Source: Paenibacillus illinoisensis NBRC 15959
GTDB taxonomy: Bacteria; Bacillota; Bacilli; Paenibacillales; Paenibacillaceae
NCBI RefSeq assembly: GCF_004000925.1
Contig: NZ_BIME01000001.1
Coordinates: 1,178,001 to 1,242,000 of the forward strand
Reading direction: 5' to 3'
DNA: 64,000 nucleotides
Shown here: in pieces, positions 45,006 to 53,788 of the stretch
Layout of the letters: each line of letters begins with the position of its first letter
Position numbering within the stretch: the stretch's first letter is position 1
Position numbers and translations under genes: made by a program
The notes under the pieces: model-generated
Told to the model about the DNA's origin: nothing
The model's input: only the letters and a program-made list of their open reading frames with translations
Databases searched by the model: none

Positions 45006-46379
45006 CTACTTGTCCGATTCGGGAACGTCCTGAGCCTCATCCAAAGCAGCAGCTTCTTCTTCAGAGACCGGGCTCTTATACACCTTGACTCGGGTAATTC
45101 GCAGCCGGGTGGATTCCTCCACTTCAAAAACATAGCCGTTCTGCACCCGCGTTTTACCTTTGGCTGGACTACCTTCAAGCTCTTTGAACAACCAACCGCC
45201 AATGGTATCCACTTCTTCATCATCAATGATGGCCCCGGTCCATTCATGAACTTCTTCAATGAGGGATCGTCCATCTATGGAGAAGGAATCACCGCTGCGT
45301 TCCATATGAGGTCGCTCATCCTCGAACTCATCGTATAGATCCCCTACGATCTCCTCCAGAATTTCCTCCGCCGTCAGTAATCCGGCGGTGCCGCCATATT
45401 CGTCAACAACAAGGGTCATCTGGGAATGCTTTTTCTGCATCAGTTGAAGGACGTGGCTGATTTCCATGGATTCCGGAACGTTCAAGATGGGCCGCACAAG
45501 TGAAGCCAGGTCCTGCTGCTGTTCCGGGGCTGCCAAAAGCAGATCCGTAATATGGATAAATCCGATAATTTCGTCTTTATCCTCAACGGCAACAGGATAA
45601 CGGGAATGCTTCGTTGCATTAATAATCTTCAAGTTCTCTTCCAGGGACAGATGGGTATACAGACAATCCATATCTGTACGTGGCAGCATGACTTCACGAG
45701 CAAGCATATCGGAGAAATCAAAGATGTTATCCATCAGTTTGATTTCATCCTTGTCAATGACGCCACTCTTCGCACTCTGCTTCATCAAGATTCGAAGTTC
45801 ATCTTCAGAATGGGCTTCTCCTTCACTCGCAGGCTCTATCCCTGCCAATCGCAGCAGCGCATTGGCCGATGCATTGAGAATCCAGATGAATGGAAAAAAG
45901 ATTTTGTAGAACAGCAGAAGTGGTGCCGACAATAGCAGAGCCACGCCATCTGTTTTTTGAATAGCAAGCGACTTCGGTGCAAGTTCTCCAAGTACAATAT
46001 GCAGAAACGTAATAATACAGAATCCGACGATAACGGAAACGGTAGAGATCAGTCCTGTATCCGCCACACCCAGTTTGAACATAAGCGGCTCTACCAGTAA
46101 TTCGGAAATGGCGGGTTCACCGAGCCAGCCAAGTCCCAGGGATGTCAGGGTAATGCCGAACTGGGTTGCCGACAAGTAAGCATCCAGTTTTCCATTTACC
46201 TTCAGTGCATACCCAGCCAGCCGATTCCCCTCGCTCTGCAATTGAGTCAACCGGGTCTGTCTGACTTTAACCAGAGAAAATTCTGCTGCGACAAATACGC
46301 CATTCAAGAAGACGAGCAGAAAAACGCAAACCAAATTGAACACCAATTGCCCAAGATGAAATTCGGTATGAATATCCAA
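45006..46379 (-). CDS. CNNM-CBS-CorC_HlyC membrane protein (hemolysin family)
   Basis: 457 residues from TTG 46377-46379 (GGGGAG 7 bp upstream). DUF21/CNNM membrane domain about 1-200 with four helices, two CBS motifs about 220-345 (VMLPRTDMDCLYTHLS and QLMQKKHSQMTLVVDEYGGTAGLLTAEEILEEIVGD), and the CorC_HlyC domain about 360-440 (YVFEVEESTRLRITRVKV). Homologues are implicated in magnesium or cobalt efflux. 'Hemolysin' is a historic name, not evidence of toxicity. Confidence 0.88.
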   Translation of the reverse strand: MDIHTEFHLGQLVFNLVCVFLLVFLNGVFVAAEFSLVKVRQTRLTQLQSEGNRLAGYALKVNGKLDAYLSATQFGITLTSLGLGWLGEPAISELLVEPLMFKLGVADTGLISTVSVIVGFCIITFLHIVLGELAPKSLAIQKTDGVALLLSAPLLLFYKIFFPFIWILNASANALLRLAGIEPASEGEAHSEDELRILMKQSAKSGVIDKDEIKLMDNIFDFSDMLAREVMLPRTDMDCLYTHLSLEENLKIINATKHSRYPVAVEDKDEIIGFIHITDLLLAAPEQQQDLASLVRPILNVPESMEISHVLQLMQKKHSQMTLVVDEYGGTAGLLTAEEILEEIVGDLYDEFEDERPHMERSGDSFSIDGRSLIEEVHEWTGAIIDDEEVDTIGGWLFKELEGSPAKGKTRVQNGYVFEVEESTRLRITRVKVYKSPVSEEEAAALDEAQDVPESDK

Positions 46380-46437
46380 GTCAACACTCCCCTTTTTCTA
46401 TCTATTTCAGGAATATACCTGGAATATCAGCGCCTAA

Positions 46438-47574
46438 TCAGCGCGTAATTGCTTTTCTGGATTTGAAATCCACACCTTTATAATACATGTCCGCCACCAA
46501 CAGGTTAGGGCCGCAGCAGGACGCAGCATCACAGTGACAGTTAACGGTCTGATTAAGCGGATGCTCCGCTGACCATTCATGGAACACATCATCCAGCTTC
46601 CGATCCCGAATGTTGCCAAAGGCAGGGATGTCAGCAAAATCCGTAACGTACACATTGCCTGTAAACATGTTGACGTTAACGCGATTTCGACCATCTGGAT
46701 CATTGCGTACGGTCACATTAGGCTCACTGTACAGGCGATTGATCAATTCCCGATCCTGGTCGGCCGCACTGCAAGCAAAGAATGGAAGTGTTCCGAACAA
46801 CATCCACATGTCTTTGTCGCGCACATCCAGCAACCGATGAATGGCTGCACGCATATGGTCCAGAGACAGGACAGGTAATGTGGAAGCAAAATTCGAGTTA
46901 TACATCGGATGTACTTCATGACGTACACAGCCCATCTCCCGAATCAGTTGATGGATCCCCTCCAACTTATCATGCGTACGGAAATTAATCATGGATTCAG
47001 CAGAGATAAACATGCCTGCTTCACTCAGTTTGCGCGAATTTTCTATCATTTTCTCATACATTTTCACCGCTACTTCACGCTTGACAGGTCTGCCGCTGTT
47101 GGCAAAACCGACTTGATGGAAATCATCGGCATTCAGGTAGTTGAATGAGATGTGCATCACATCAAGGTATGGCAGCAGTTTCTCGTAACGACTGAGATCA
47201 AGCGTCAGGTTAGAGTTGATCTGTGACCTGATGCCGCGCTCCTTGGCATATTTCAGCAGCGGGATGATCATTTCATCAACTGTCTTTTGACTGAAACTTG
47301 GCTCACCACCTGTCAAACTGATGGTCTGCAGATGCTCCACTTCGTCCAGCCGCTTCAGCATTAGAGGCAGTGGCAGTGCGGGAGCTTCACGCATCGTGAG
47401 CATATCCCCTACAGCACAGTGCTCGCATCGCATATTGCACAGATGAGTCACGGTCATTTCAACACTGGTTAACACGTGGCGTCCATATGTACGCAAAGAG
47501 CCGATCGGATCCCATGGATCATTAGTCGGCGATAAAGGCATCGGTTCAACCGATCCTGAGTTTAGCATGGTCAT
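46438..47574 (-). CDS. yfkAB: Radical SAM/CxCxxxxC protein YfkAB
   Basis: 378 residues. Radical SAM cluster motif CNMRCEHC near residue 45 (CxxxCxxC), GGEPSF SAM-binding stretch, and a C-terminal CHCDAASC motif (CxCxxxxC) followed by CGPNLLVADMYYKGV. In B. subtilis the homologous yfkA and yfkB were found to be one gene interrupted in some strains; here it is one intact frame. The role is unknown; C-terminal Cys residues likely bind a second iron-sulfur cluster. Confidence 0.9.
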   Translation of the reverse strand: MTMLNSGSVEPMPLSPTNDPWDPIGSLRTYGRHVLTSVEMTVTHLCNMRCEHCAVGDMLTMREAPALPLPLMLKRLDEVEHLQTISLTGGEPSFSQKTVDEMIIPLLKYAKERGIRSQINSNLTLDLSRYEKLLPYLDVMHISFNYLNADDFHQVGFANSGRPVKREVAVKMYEKMIENSRKLSEAGMFISAESMINFRTHDKLEGIHQLIREMGCVRHEVHPMYNSNFASTLPVLSLDHMRAAIHRLLDVRDKDMWMLFGTLPFFACSAADQDRELINRLYSEPNVTVRNDPDGRNRVNVNMFTGNVYVTDFADIPAFGNIRDRKLDDVFHEWSAEHPLNQTVNCHCDAASCCGPNLLVADMYYKGVDFKSRKAITR

Positions 47575-47796
47575 TGTTCTTCACCTTATTCCTTTTATTA
47601 ACCTAAAAAGTTTTATTTACATCATACTTCGGCATGATCTTTTTGGAGCTATCTTTTATCATAGCACAATTTCGAACGCTTCGGCATGAAGTGCTCTGTC
47701 CATTACATGACAAAAACGCCCATACAACTCCAGGGCCAACCTGGCCCGGATATTGCTATGAGCGCAGTCTCCCTGCTGGCAATAACTTAACAGCGA

Positions 47797-48915
47797 TCAA
47801 GAAAATTCATCACAGGAAGGAGTCGGAGGCACGCCCTCATCGCCTTCAACACCAGTAATCATAACCGATAGGGCTGTGGACAGATCGATTTCGTAAGGAG
47901 CCTTTAACGTCTGTCCATCAGCATTCTTCAACACCCGAATCCGCGGCCGCTGCGGGATACGTGAATCGATGGATGCAACGACGCCGACTTCCCCTGTACT
48001 CAGCGTCACAGATAGACCTACGGGATAAATTGCCACACAGTCACGGAATTTCTCCAGCATGCGCTGTTCATACAACGAGCCAGATCCAGTATATAATACC
48101 TCAACTGCCTGATGAGGGAGCAATGACTTACGGTATACGCGATTACTCGTCATCGCGTCATACGAGTCAGCCAGTGCAATCCACTTGGCATACTCATGAA
48201 TTTGAGGACCCTTGAGGCCAAACGGATAGCCACTACCGTCGATTCGCTCATGGTGCTGCAGGGCACAATGTGCTGCCAGCAGCGGTATGCCAGGTTCATC
48301 TTTTAAGATACGATGTCCATATGTAGTATGCTGCTGAATGAGTTTAAATTCCTCATCCGTCAATTTCGCTGGTTTATGCAAAACAACTGGATCAATCTGT
48401 GTCTTTCCTATATCATGCAGCAAGGCACCCAGTCCTATTTCCATCAGCTGCTGTCTGGAATACCCTGAGGCGACGCCCAAAACCAGTGTGTACACACATA
48501 CGTTCAAGGAGTGGTTGTACAGATCAAGATCACTGGAATTCATATCCATCAGCATGATCATTGCTTCCTTTTGACCGCCGATGTCCTCCAAAATGGTATT
48601 CATCAGTCCACTCAGCGCTTTGCCAAAATGCGGAATCCGGCTTTTGGTCTTCAAACCTGACATACTCTGAAACTGCTGCTTGATTTCTACCAGTGCCCTG
48701 CGTCTGGTTTCCTCCTGAAGCATATCGGGAACGATAATATCCTCTGTTGCTGCTTCCTTAATATATACGTAACCTACGCCGAGGTCTTTTAGACGTCTAA
48801 TCAACCGCTCGGTCAGTTCCACATCTTCACTAAGCAGAACCAAACCCTCTTCGCTATAAATCCGTTTCCCCAGCTTCATGCCAGGCTGCAATAGGTTTAT
48901 ATGTACCAAACGCAC
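47797..48915 (-). CDS. HD-GYP cyclic-di-GMP phosphodiesterase 1
   Basis: 372 residues from GTG 48913-48915 (AGAGGA 6 bp upstream). The N-terminal domain (about 1-60, MRLVHINLLQPGMKLGKRIY) is shared with the second HD-GYP protein in this window. The HD-GYP domain has H in NHSLNVCVYT, HDIGKTQIDPVVLHKPAKL, and HHERIDGSGYPFGLKG, all metal-ligand positions intact. Ends in a domain of about 60 residues with a Pro-rich tail. It probably hydrolyses c-di-GMP. Confidence 0.9.
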   Translation of the reverse strand: MRLVHINLLQPGMKLGKRIYSEEGLVLLSEDVELTERLIRRLKDLGVGYVYIKEAATEDIIVPDMLQEETRRRALVEIKQQFQSMSGLKTKSRIPHFGKALSGLMNTILEDIGGQKEAMIMLMDMNSSDLDLYNHSLNVCVYTLVLGVASGYSRQQLMEIGLGALLHDIGKTQIDPVVLHKPAKLTDEEFKLIQQHTTYGHRILKDEPGIPLLAAHCALQHHERIDGSGYPFGLKGPQIHEYAKWIALADSYDAMTSNRVYRKSLLPHQAVEVLYTGSGSLYEQRMLEKFRDCVAIYPVGLSVTLSTGEVGVVASIDSRIPQRPRIRVLKNADGQTLKAPYEIDLSTALSVMITGVEGDEGVPPTPSCDEFS

Positions 48916-48984
48916 AGCCTATCCTCTCCCGCTCCGTAGATGTAATTTCCACTAGCCGCCGCTTCAGCAGAAGGCAAGTACTCG

Positions 48985-50418
48985 TTAATTTCTTTCATGC
49001 CAGCGGGATCGCAGGCTATCATCCAACGCCCCTGGTCTTTTTAATTCGATCTCCAGCAGATCCCGTATAAATTCAGGAAGTCGGTATGCAATTTCGGTTC
49101 CCCGGGCTAACGAAGGGTATCCCACATTAAATGTAAACATGTCTAGTGTTCCGACCACGTATTCCTGTTCATCACCCATAGGCTTACCACCGACATATAA
49201 TGCATTAATTTTTTGATATGGAGGACCGGCTGGATCATACTCCACCTCAATCCCATCCACACACAGCGTACCAAGTATTTTCCCGCGAAATCCAAATCCG
49301 ATGATGGGCTTGTCCGTATACTCCTGAAGCAAAGACTGCTCCAGCGCTTCACGAATCTCTCTGCCTTTCAGCCTTATTGTACAAGCATTGATCGGAGAAG
49401 GACATAGGGAATGCAGCATTCCCTTGCTGATGTCCCCTTGCGGAAGTTCACCAAGGAGTTGGCCAGCGTTAACCAGCGACAGCTCCGCTCCCGTGAAATG
49501 CCTTACTGCCTGTGCAAGCAGCGAAGCGAATGGTGATTCCTTCTCATATTTTATCGGAAGAGTACGGTTAATTATTACAGCTGTCTGTCCAAGAGCTCGC
49601 TCTGCCTCCGTACGATGTGCGGCGATAGCCAGTGCAACCTTCTCATCCAGCATCTGATCCTTCAATGGAAAACAGCCACTACTAACCAGTCTAGGCTTGT
49701 TCGCACTGCTATCCCGCTCTAGTACGACTTTACCAAGCCACTGACCGAATTTTCCGGCTGCTCCCAGCACCGCATTCCCAATGACCAGAGGTTCCTCAAG
49801 CACATGGTGTGTGTGTCCGCCAAGAATAACGTCAATGCCCTCAATCTGCTCCGCGAGTTTCCGGTCCGTTGATAAACCCAGATGGGAGAGTATTATGACG
49901 ATATCCACATTAGGGCGCAACGCTTCAACTTGCTCACGCAGTGTTTCCACAGGGTCAAGCAGCTTCCATCCCAGCAAGCCGTAAAAAGCAGTAAACGGTG
50001 CAGTAGCTCCGAGCAAACCTATCCGAAATGGTCCTTTGTCCACAATAAGGGATGAGTTCATCCAAACTGGAGGCAGACCACTGGCCTCTTCCACAACATT
50101 TCCGCACACGACAGGACACAATAGTCCCGAATAGGACTGTGCCAGCTGCTCCGGTGTAAATGTCAGTCCCTCGTTATTGCCAATCGTTATGGCATCATAC
50201 CCCGTCAAATTAATCACATCAACGTTGGCTCCCCCAAGTGTCCCCTCTGTCTCTACGGCCATACGATCCATATGATCTCCGATATCCAGAACTAGAACGT
50301 TTTCGCTCCGTTCTCTCTCTTGTGCAATCATGGCGGCGATAGAGCTCATGGAACCAAAATGACTGTGGATGTCATTGGTGTGCAGAATGGTTAACGTTTG
50401 TTTTTCCTTGGTGCTCAT
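48985..50418 (-). CDS. yunD: 5'-nucleotidase/UDP-sugar hydrolase family protein YunD
   Basis: 477 residues from ATG 50416-50418 (GAGGAGG 8 bp upstream); the 75-codon upstream extension has low-quality composition and is rejected. Calcineurin-type metallophosphatase with LTILHTNDIHSHFG, VLDIGDHMDRM, GNNEGLTF, ILSHLGLSTD and LGGHTHHVLE; C-terminal nucleotidase domain from about 310. There is no signal peptide at this start, so an intracellular location is likely, unlike secreted 5'-nucleotidases. Confidence 0.88.
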   Translation of the reverse strand: MSTKEKQTLTILHTNDIHSHFGSMSSIAAMIAQERERSENVLVLDIGDHMDRMAVETEGTLGGANVDVINLTGYDAITIGNNEGLTFTPEQLAQSYSGLLCPVVCGNVVEEASGLPPVWMNSSLIVDKGPFRIGLLGATAPFTAFYGLLGWKLLDPVETLREQVEALRPNVDIVIILSHLGLSTDRKLAEQIEGIDVILGGHTHHVLEEPLVIGNAVLGAAGKFGQWLGKVVLERDSSANKPRLVSSGCFPLKDQMLDEKVALAIAAHRTEAERALGQTAVIINRTLPIKYEKESPFASLLAQAVRHFTGAELSLVNAGQLLGELPQGDISKGMLHSLCPSPINACTIRLKGREIREALEQSLLQEYTDKPIIGFGFRGKILGTLCVDGIEVEYDPAGPPYQKINALYVGGKPMGDEQEYVVGTLDMFTFNVGYPSLARGTEIAYRLPEFIRDLLEIELKRPGALDDSLRSRWHERN

Positions 50419-50539
50419 CACACCGCCTCCTCTCAGTCCTTGCCTAACGTACATTCCTCTAATAGATAAGCATAACATTTTCCGCGTCGTTATGATATAT
50501 TGAAAGGGTTTAGAGATAAAAAAGAGGTGACGCATAAGC

Positions 50540-51289
50540 ATGATATTAACCATACAACTGTTTGCAGGTATTGCTGAACGTCTGGGCACGTCGCTGCTTG
50601 AATATGAATATACGGAAAGTCCTTTGACCGCAGCTCTTCTCAAAGAAAGCCTGGCACTCGCCTATCCAGAGGCTGCATCACAGATTCGAACGTCCTTTCT
50701 GGCGGTAAACCAGCAGTATGCTCCGGCCGATACCTTGATTAAGCCCGAAGATGAACTTGCCTTAATTCCCCCTGTTTCAGGAGGTGACGGTACTGAAGGG
50801 TCTGAGGATGAGCATAGGTCTTCACTCTCCGAACATCGTACTCCGGACGGTATGTTTATGATTACGAAGTCCCCCTTGTCTGTCGAAGCAACAACAGCTC
50901 TGGTCATAACCGCAAACCACGGGGCAGCACTGACTTTTGTAGGTACTACTCGTGAAATGACCGGGGATCAGCGAACGGTCCATCTGGAATATGAAGCGTA
51001 TGTACCGATGGCACTTTCTCAGATGGCTAACATCGGAAGTGAAATCTCCGAGCGCTGGCCAGGTGTCAGATGTGCAATCAGCCACCGGATCGGTCAGGTT
51101 GACGTTGCAGAGATTAGTGTTATTATTGCCGTCTCCTCGCCTCACCGCAGTGATTGTTATGATGCCAGCCGCTACGCTATTGAAAGACTGAAACAAACGG
51201 TCCCGATCTGGAAAAAGGAAATATGGGACGATGGTTCCGAGTGGAAGGGGCATCAACTGGGACCCTGGAACCCCTTGGACAATTTATAA
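50540..51289 (+). CDS. MoaD-MoaE fusion (molybdopterin synthase)
   Basis: 249 residues. Residues 1-83 are MoaD-like (MILTIQLFAGIAERLG to LALIPPVSGG); residues about 105-249 are MoaE-like (GAALTFVGTTREMTGDQ, YEAYVPMALSQM, HRIGQVDVAEISVIIAVSSPHR, PIWKKEIWDDGSEWKG). MoaD must end in a free Gly-Gly to be thiocarboxylated, but here GG is residues 81-82, followed by an acidic linker. Known MoaX-type fusions need cleavage after GG. The Gly codons and next bases read AGGAGGTGA (50779-50787). No other molybdenum-cofactor genes are in the window. Confidence 0.88.
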   Translation: MILTIQLFAGIAERLGTSLLEYEYTESPLTAALLKESLALAYPEAASQIRTSFLAVNQQYAPADTLIKPEDELALIPPVSGGDGTEGSEDEHRSSLSEHRTPDGMFMITKSPLSVEATTALVITANHGAALTFVGTTREMTGDQRTVHLEYEAYVPMALSQMANIGSEISERWPGVRCAISHRIGQVDVAEISVIIAVSSPHRSDCYDASRYAIERLKQTVPIWKKEIWDDGSEWKGHQLGPWNPLDNL

Positions 51290-51409
51290 ATAGTCATTCC
51301 ACCTCTTGCAAGGCTAATTAAATTAGTAAATAAGTCGTTGTCAACCCATTTTTTTCTTGTTATTATAAGCATATATGTCGATATAAGTCGAGGAAAAGGT
51401 GGTTTATAC

Positions 51410-52459
51410 GTGAGAGTGCATGTTACTGATCTTAAACCTGGTGATCTGTTAAAAAATGATGTATACAACAGTTCAGGTCTCCACATGCTGATGAAAGGTT
51501 CCTTACTCAGCGAAGATGATATTACCAAATTGCTGCAACATGGAATCGATTACGCAGATGTAGAACATACAACATCCGACCTACACTCTGATACGCAAAC
51601 CATGCCTTCCGATCAGACCCGTCTGTTAACTACCTTGTTTGACGATACGATCAAAGGTACCGAATCTCTGTTTCAGCAAGCGATGGAGAAAGGGTTTATT
51701 GACGAAGCTCAGGTCGATGAAATATTGATTAACCTGACAACTCAACTGGAGAAACAGAAGGATGTCGTTTCCCTTCTACTTATGCTTGACGGCGATAATG
51801 ATTATACCTACAACCATTCATTGCAAGTGGGAATGCTCGCATTTTATATTGCTGGCTGGATGGGCTACAATCCTGAAGAATGCCTGACCGTAGCAAAAGC
51901 AGGTTATCTGCACGATATTGGAAAATCCAAAATTTCTCCTGAAATGCTACATAAACCGGGAAAACTAACCCCGGAAGAATTCGAAGAAATGAAGAAACAT
52001 ACGTTATATGGATATGAGATTGTTAAAGCGTCCACGCAGGATGAGATTCTGGCAACGGTCGCCCTTCAGCATCATGAGCGGGAAGACGGAAGCGGCTATC
52101 CTCATGGACTGAAAGGGAACGATATTCATCCGTATGCCCGTATTACGGCCGTAGCTGACGTGTACAGCGCCATGACGACCAACCGGGTATATCAGACCAA
52201 GCAGGAGTTAATCTCCGTGCTGTGCGAGCTGTACAGCCTGAGCTTTGGCCAACTAAATGGAGAAGCTACCCAGGAGCTTATCAAACATATGCTGCCCAAT
52301 TTTATAGGAAAAAGGGTACTGCTCACCTCGGGGGAAACTGGCATCATCGTCATGAATAACCCTGCAGACTATTTCCGTCCCCTTGTTCAGACATCCACAG
52401 CCTTTATTGATTTAGCGAAAGAAAGAGATATCGCCATCGTTGAAATTTATATTCAATAG
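51410..52459 (+). CDS. HD-GYP cyclic-di-GMP phosphodiesterase 2
   Basis: 349 residues from GTG 51410 (AAAGGTGG 7 bp upstream); the frame extends 24 codons further but has no better site. N-terminal domain MRVHVTDLKPGDLLKNDVY is homologous to the first HD-GYP protein. HD-GYP domain: NHSLQVGMLAFYI, HDIGKSKISPEMLHKPGKL, HHEREDGSGYPHGLKG, with metal ligands intact, and C-terminal region ending DIAIVEIYIQ. Transcribed away from the MoaD-MoaE gene's terminator-less end; the two may form one unit. Confidence 0.9.
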   Translation: MRVHVTDLKPGDLLKNDVYNSSGLHMLMKGSLLSEDDITKLLQHGIDYADVEHTTSDLHSDTQTMPSDQTRLLTTLFDDTIKGTESLFQQAMEKGFIDEAQVDEILINLTTQLEKQKDVVSLLLMLDGDNDYTYNHSLQVGMLAFYIAGWMGYNPEECLTVAKAGYLHDIGKSKISPEMLHKPGKLTPEEFEEMKKHTLYGYEIVKASTQDEILATVALQHHEREDGSGYPHGLKGNDIHPYARITAVADVYSAMTTNRVYQTKQELISVLCELYSLSFGQLNGEATQELIKHMLPNFIGKRVLLTSGETGIIVMNNPADYFRPLVQTSTAFIDLAKERDIAIVEIYIQ

Positions 52460-52541
52460 CTTCCATGGTTTCGTAGCAGCACGTAGAAAAAATGAATGAT
52501 TACGAAGAAATACATTAATACGAACTTATTTTATGAAAGTA

Positions 52542-52573
52542 AAAAGGGAAGCCGATTTTTCGGCTTCCCTTTT
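52542..52573. terminator. Bidirectional terminator between HD-GYP 2 and the YjcZ-type gene
   Basis: AAAAGGGAAGCCGA and TCGGCTTCCCTTTT form a 14-bp perfect stem with a 4-base loop. Confidence 0.9.
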
Positions 52574-52598
52574 GCTTTAATCAGGTTTGATGCGCGTA

Positions 52599-52730
52599 TT
52601 AAACGCAGAATGCTTTAGTGATGATAACCAACAGAATGAACAATACCAAGATTGCGCCTACCGATGTGAATGGGTTGTATCCACCAATTCCGCCTACGTT
52701 GCCACCACAACCATATCCTACCTCGCTCAT
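52599..52730 (-). CDS. YjcZ-type small sporulation protein
   Basis: 43 residues: an N-terminal Gly-rich segment (SEVGYGCGGNVGGIGGY) then a hydrophobic helix (FTSVGAILVLFILLVII) and the short tail TKAFCV. This is the YjcZ/YczM pattern of tiny spore-associated membrane peptides. ATG 52728-52730 has GAGGAGG 7 bp upstream. Too short to be found by ordinary gene calling. Confidence 0.85.
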   Translation of the reverse strand: MSEVGYGCGGNVGGIGGYNPFTSVGAILVLFILLVIITKAFCV

Positions 52731-52865
52731 GTGATTGCCTCCTCTTCATCAGGTATACCCTAACATATGATCTTGCAGGGTAAGCGAACCGGGCGAAATG
52801 GCAATATTCGATAAATGGTTTTTTGCCTGCTTCAATACGAATCATCGTAATCAGCACGCTGGCCC

Positions 52866-53588
52866 TCATTGTTTTCCCGAATCGGACGAGACCTGAATTC
52901 CTTTTTCCTTGCGATACATAATAACCAGCAGTCTCCAGAAGTCGTAACTGCCTGTATCCGTCATGATATAAGAACGATAGTAATGATACGCCTCAGCTGC
53001 CCAAGGCGGACAGGGCATATTGGATAGATTCTTCTGCTGCGCGATCCAGGACGCCTGAGCTTCCAGCGTCTTCTCCATCGCTTCAAAAGCTTTCTTCTCT
53101 TCACTTGTCATCGGCAGAGCCTCCTGCTCTTCAGATGTGGAACCGAATTCCGCTTGCAAATATGCTCCAGGCTCAACCACTCCATCCACACTGGCTGTAT
53201 ACCCGTAAGACGGGGTACTCGCTTTGCGAATCTCATAATGGACATGGGGTCCGGTGCTCTGTCCTGTACTCCCTTGATTACCTAAGAGCTGACCTCGTTT
53301 CACTTGCTGACCTACCCTTACCGCAATTCGCGACAGATGGGCGTAACAATGCAGATACCCACGATGATCCTGGACAGCCACTGTAAGCCCATAACCGCCG
53401 AATCCGGAGCCCGTAGCTCCTTCAGCGGCAAATCGCACGGTCCCTTCCATAAAGGCGTATACAGGGCCATTCCAAGGTTCTGTGACGAGGTCAATTCCCC
53501 GATGGAACGTTTGTCCACCATGAATTGGATGAATGCGATAACCAAACGAACTTGTAATGCGATATCCTACAAAAGGATTGAAGCTCAT
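52866..53588 (-). CDS. M23-family peptidase without signal peptide
   Basis: 240 residues from ATG 53586-53588 (AAAGGATGG 7 bp upstream). LytM/M23 zinc site: HRGIDL (His/Asp) and GPHVHYEI (HxH). Begins FNPFVGYRITSSFGYRIHPI, the N-terminal form of M23 domains that cleave peptidoglycan peptide bonds. C-terminal about 60 residues are helical (EEKKAFEAMEKTLEAQ...) then a hydrophobic end. No export signal or membrane anchor is visible, so access to the wall is unclear; in sporulation context it could act on cortex or septal wall. Confidence 0.8.
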   Translation of the reverse strand: MSFNPFVGYRITSSFGYRIHPIHGGQTFHRGIDLVTEPWNGPVYAFMEGTVRFAAEGATGSGFGGYGLTVAVQDHRGYLHCYAHLSRIAVRVGQQVKRGQLLGNQGSTGQSTGPHVHYEIRKASTPSYGYTASVDGVVEPGAYLQAEFGSTSEEQEALPMTSEEKKAFEAMEKTLEAQASWIAQQKNLSNMPCPPWAAEAYHYYRSYIMTDTGSYDFWRLLVIMYRKEKGIQVSSDSGKQ

Positions 53589-53745
53589 AGATTCACCATC
53601 CTTTTCTATCAATAGATGCAGCAATCTATGAAATCGCTTGTGCTGTTGAACCTATTTTATGCGAAAAACAACGATTCAACCATCCGGTTTTCTGCCATAC
53701 AAGTCCGCTTTTTCATATAAATCGGATTATTTTCGTGCACAAAAA

Positions 53746-53777
53746 ACAAGGACCGGAGGAAATCCCCCGGTCCTTGT
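53746..53777 (-). terminator. Terminator of the suf operon
   Basis: ACAAGGACCGG and CCGGTCCTTGT pair, with T6 on the minus strand downstream. Confidence 0.88.
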
Positions 53778-53788
53778 GCAGGCAGCAA

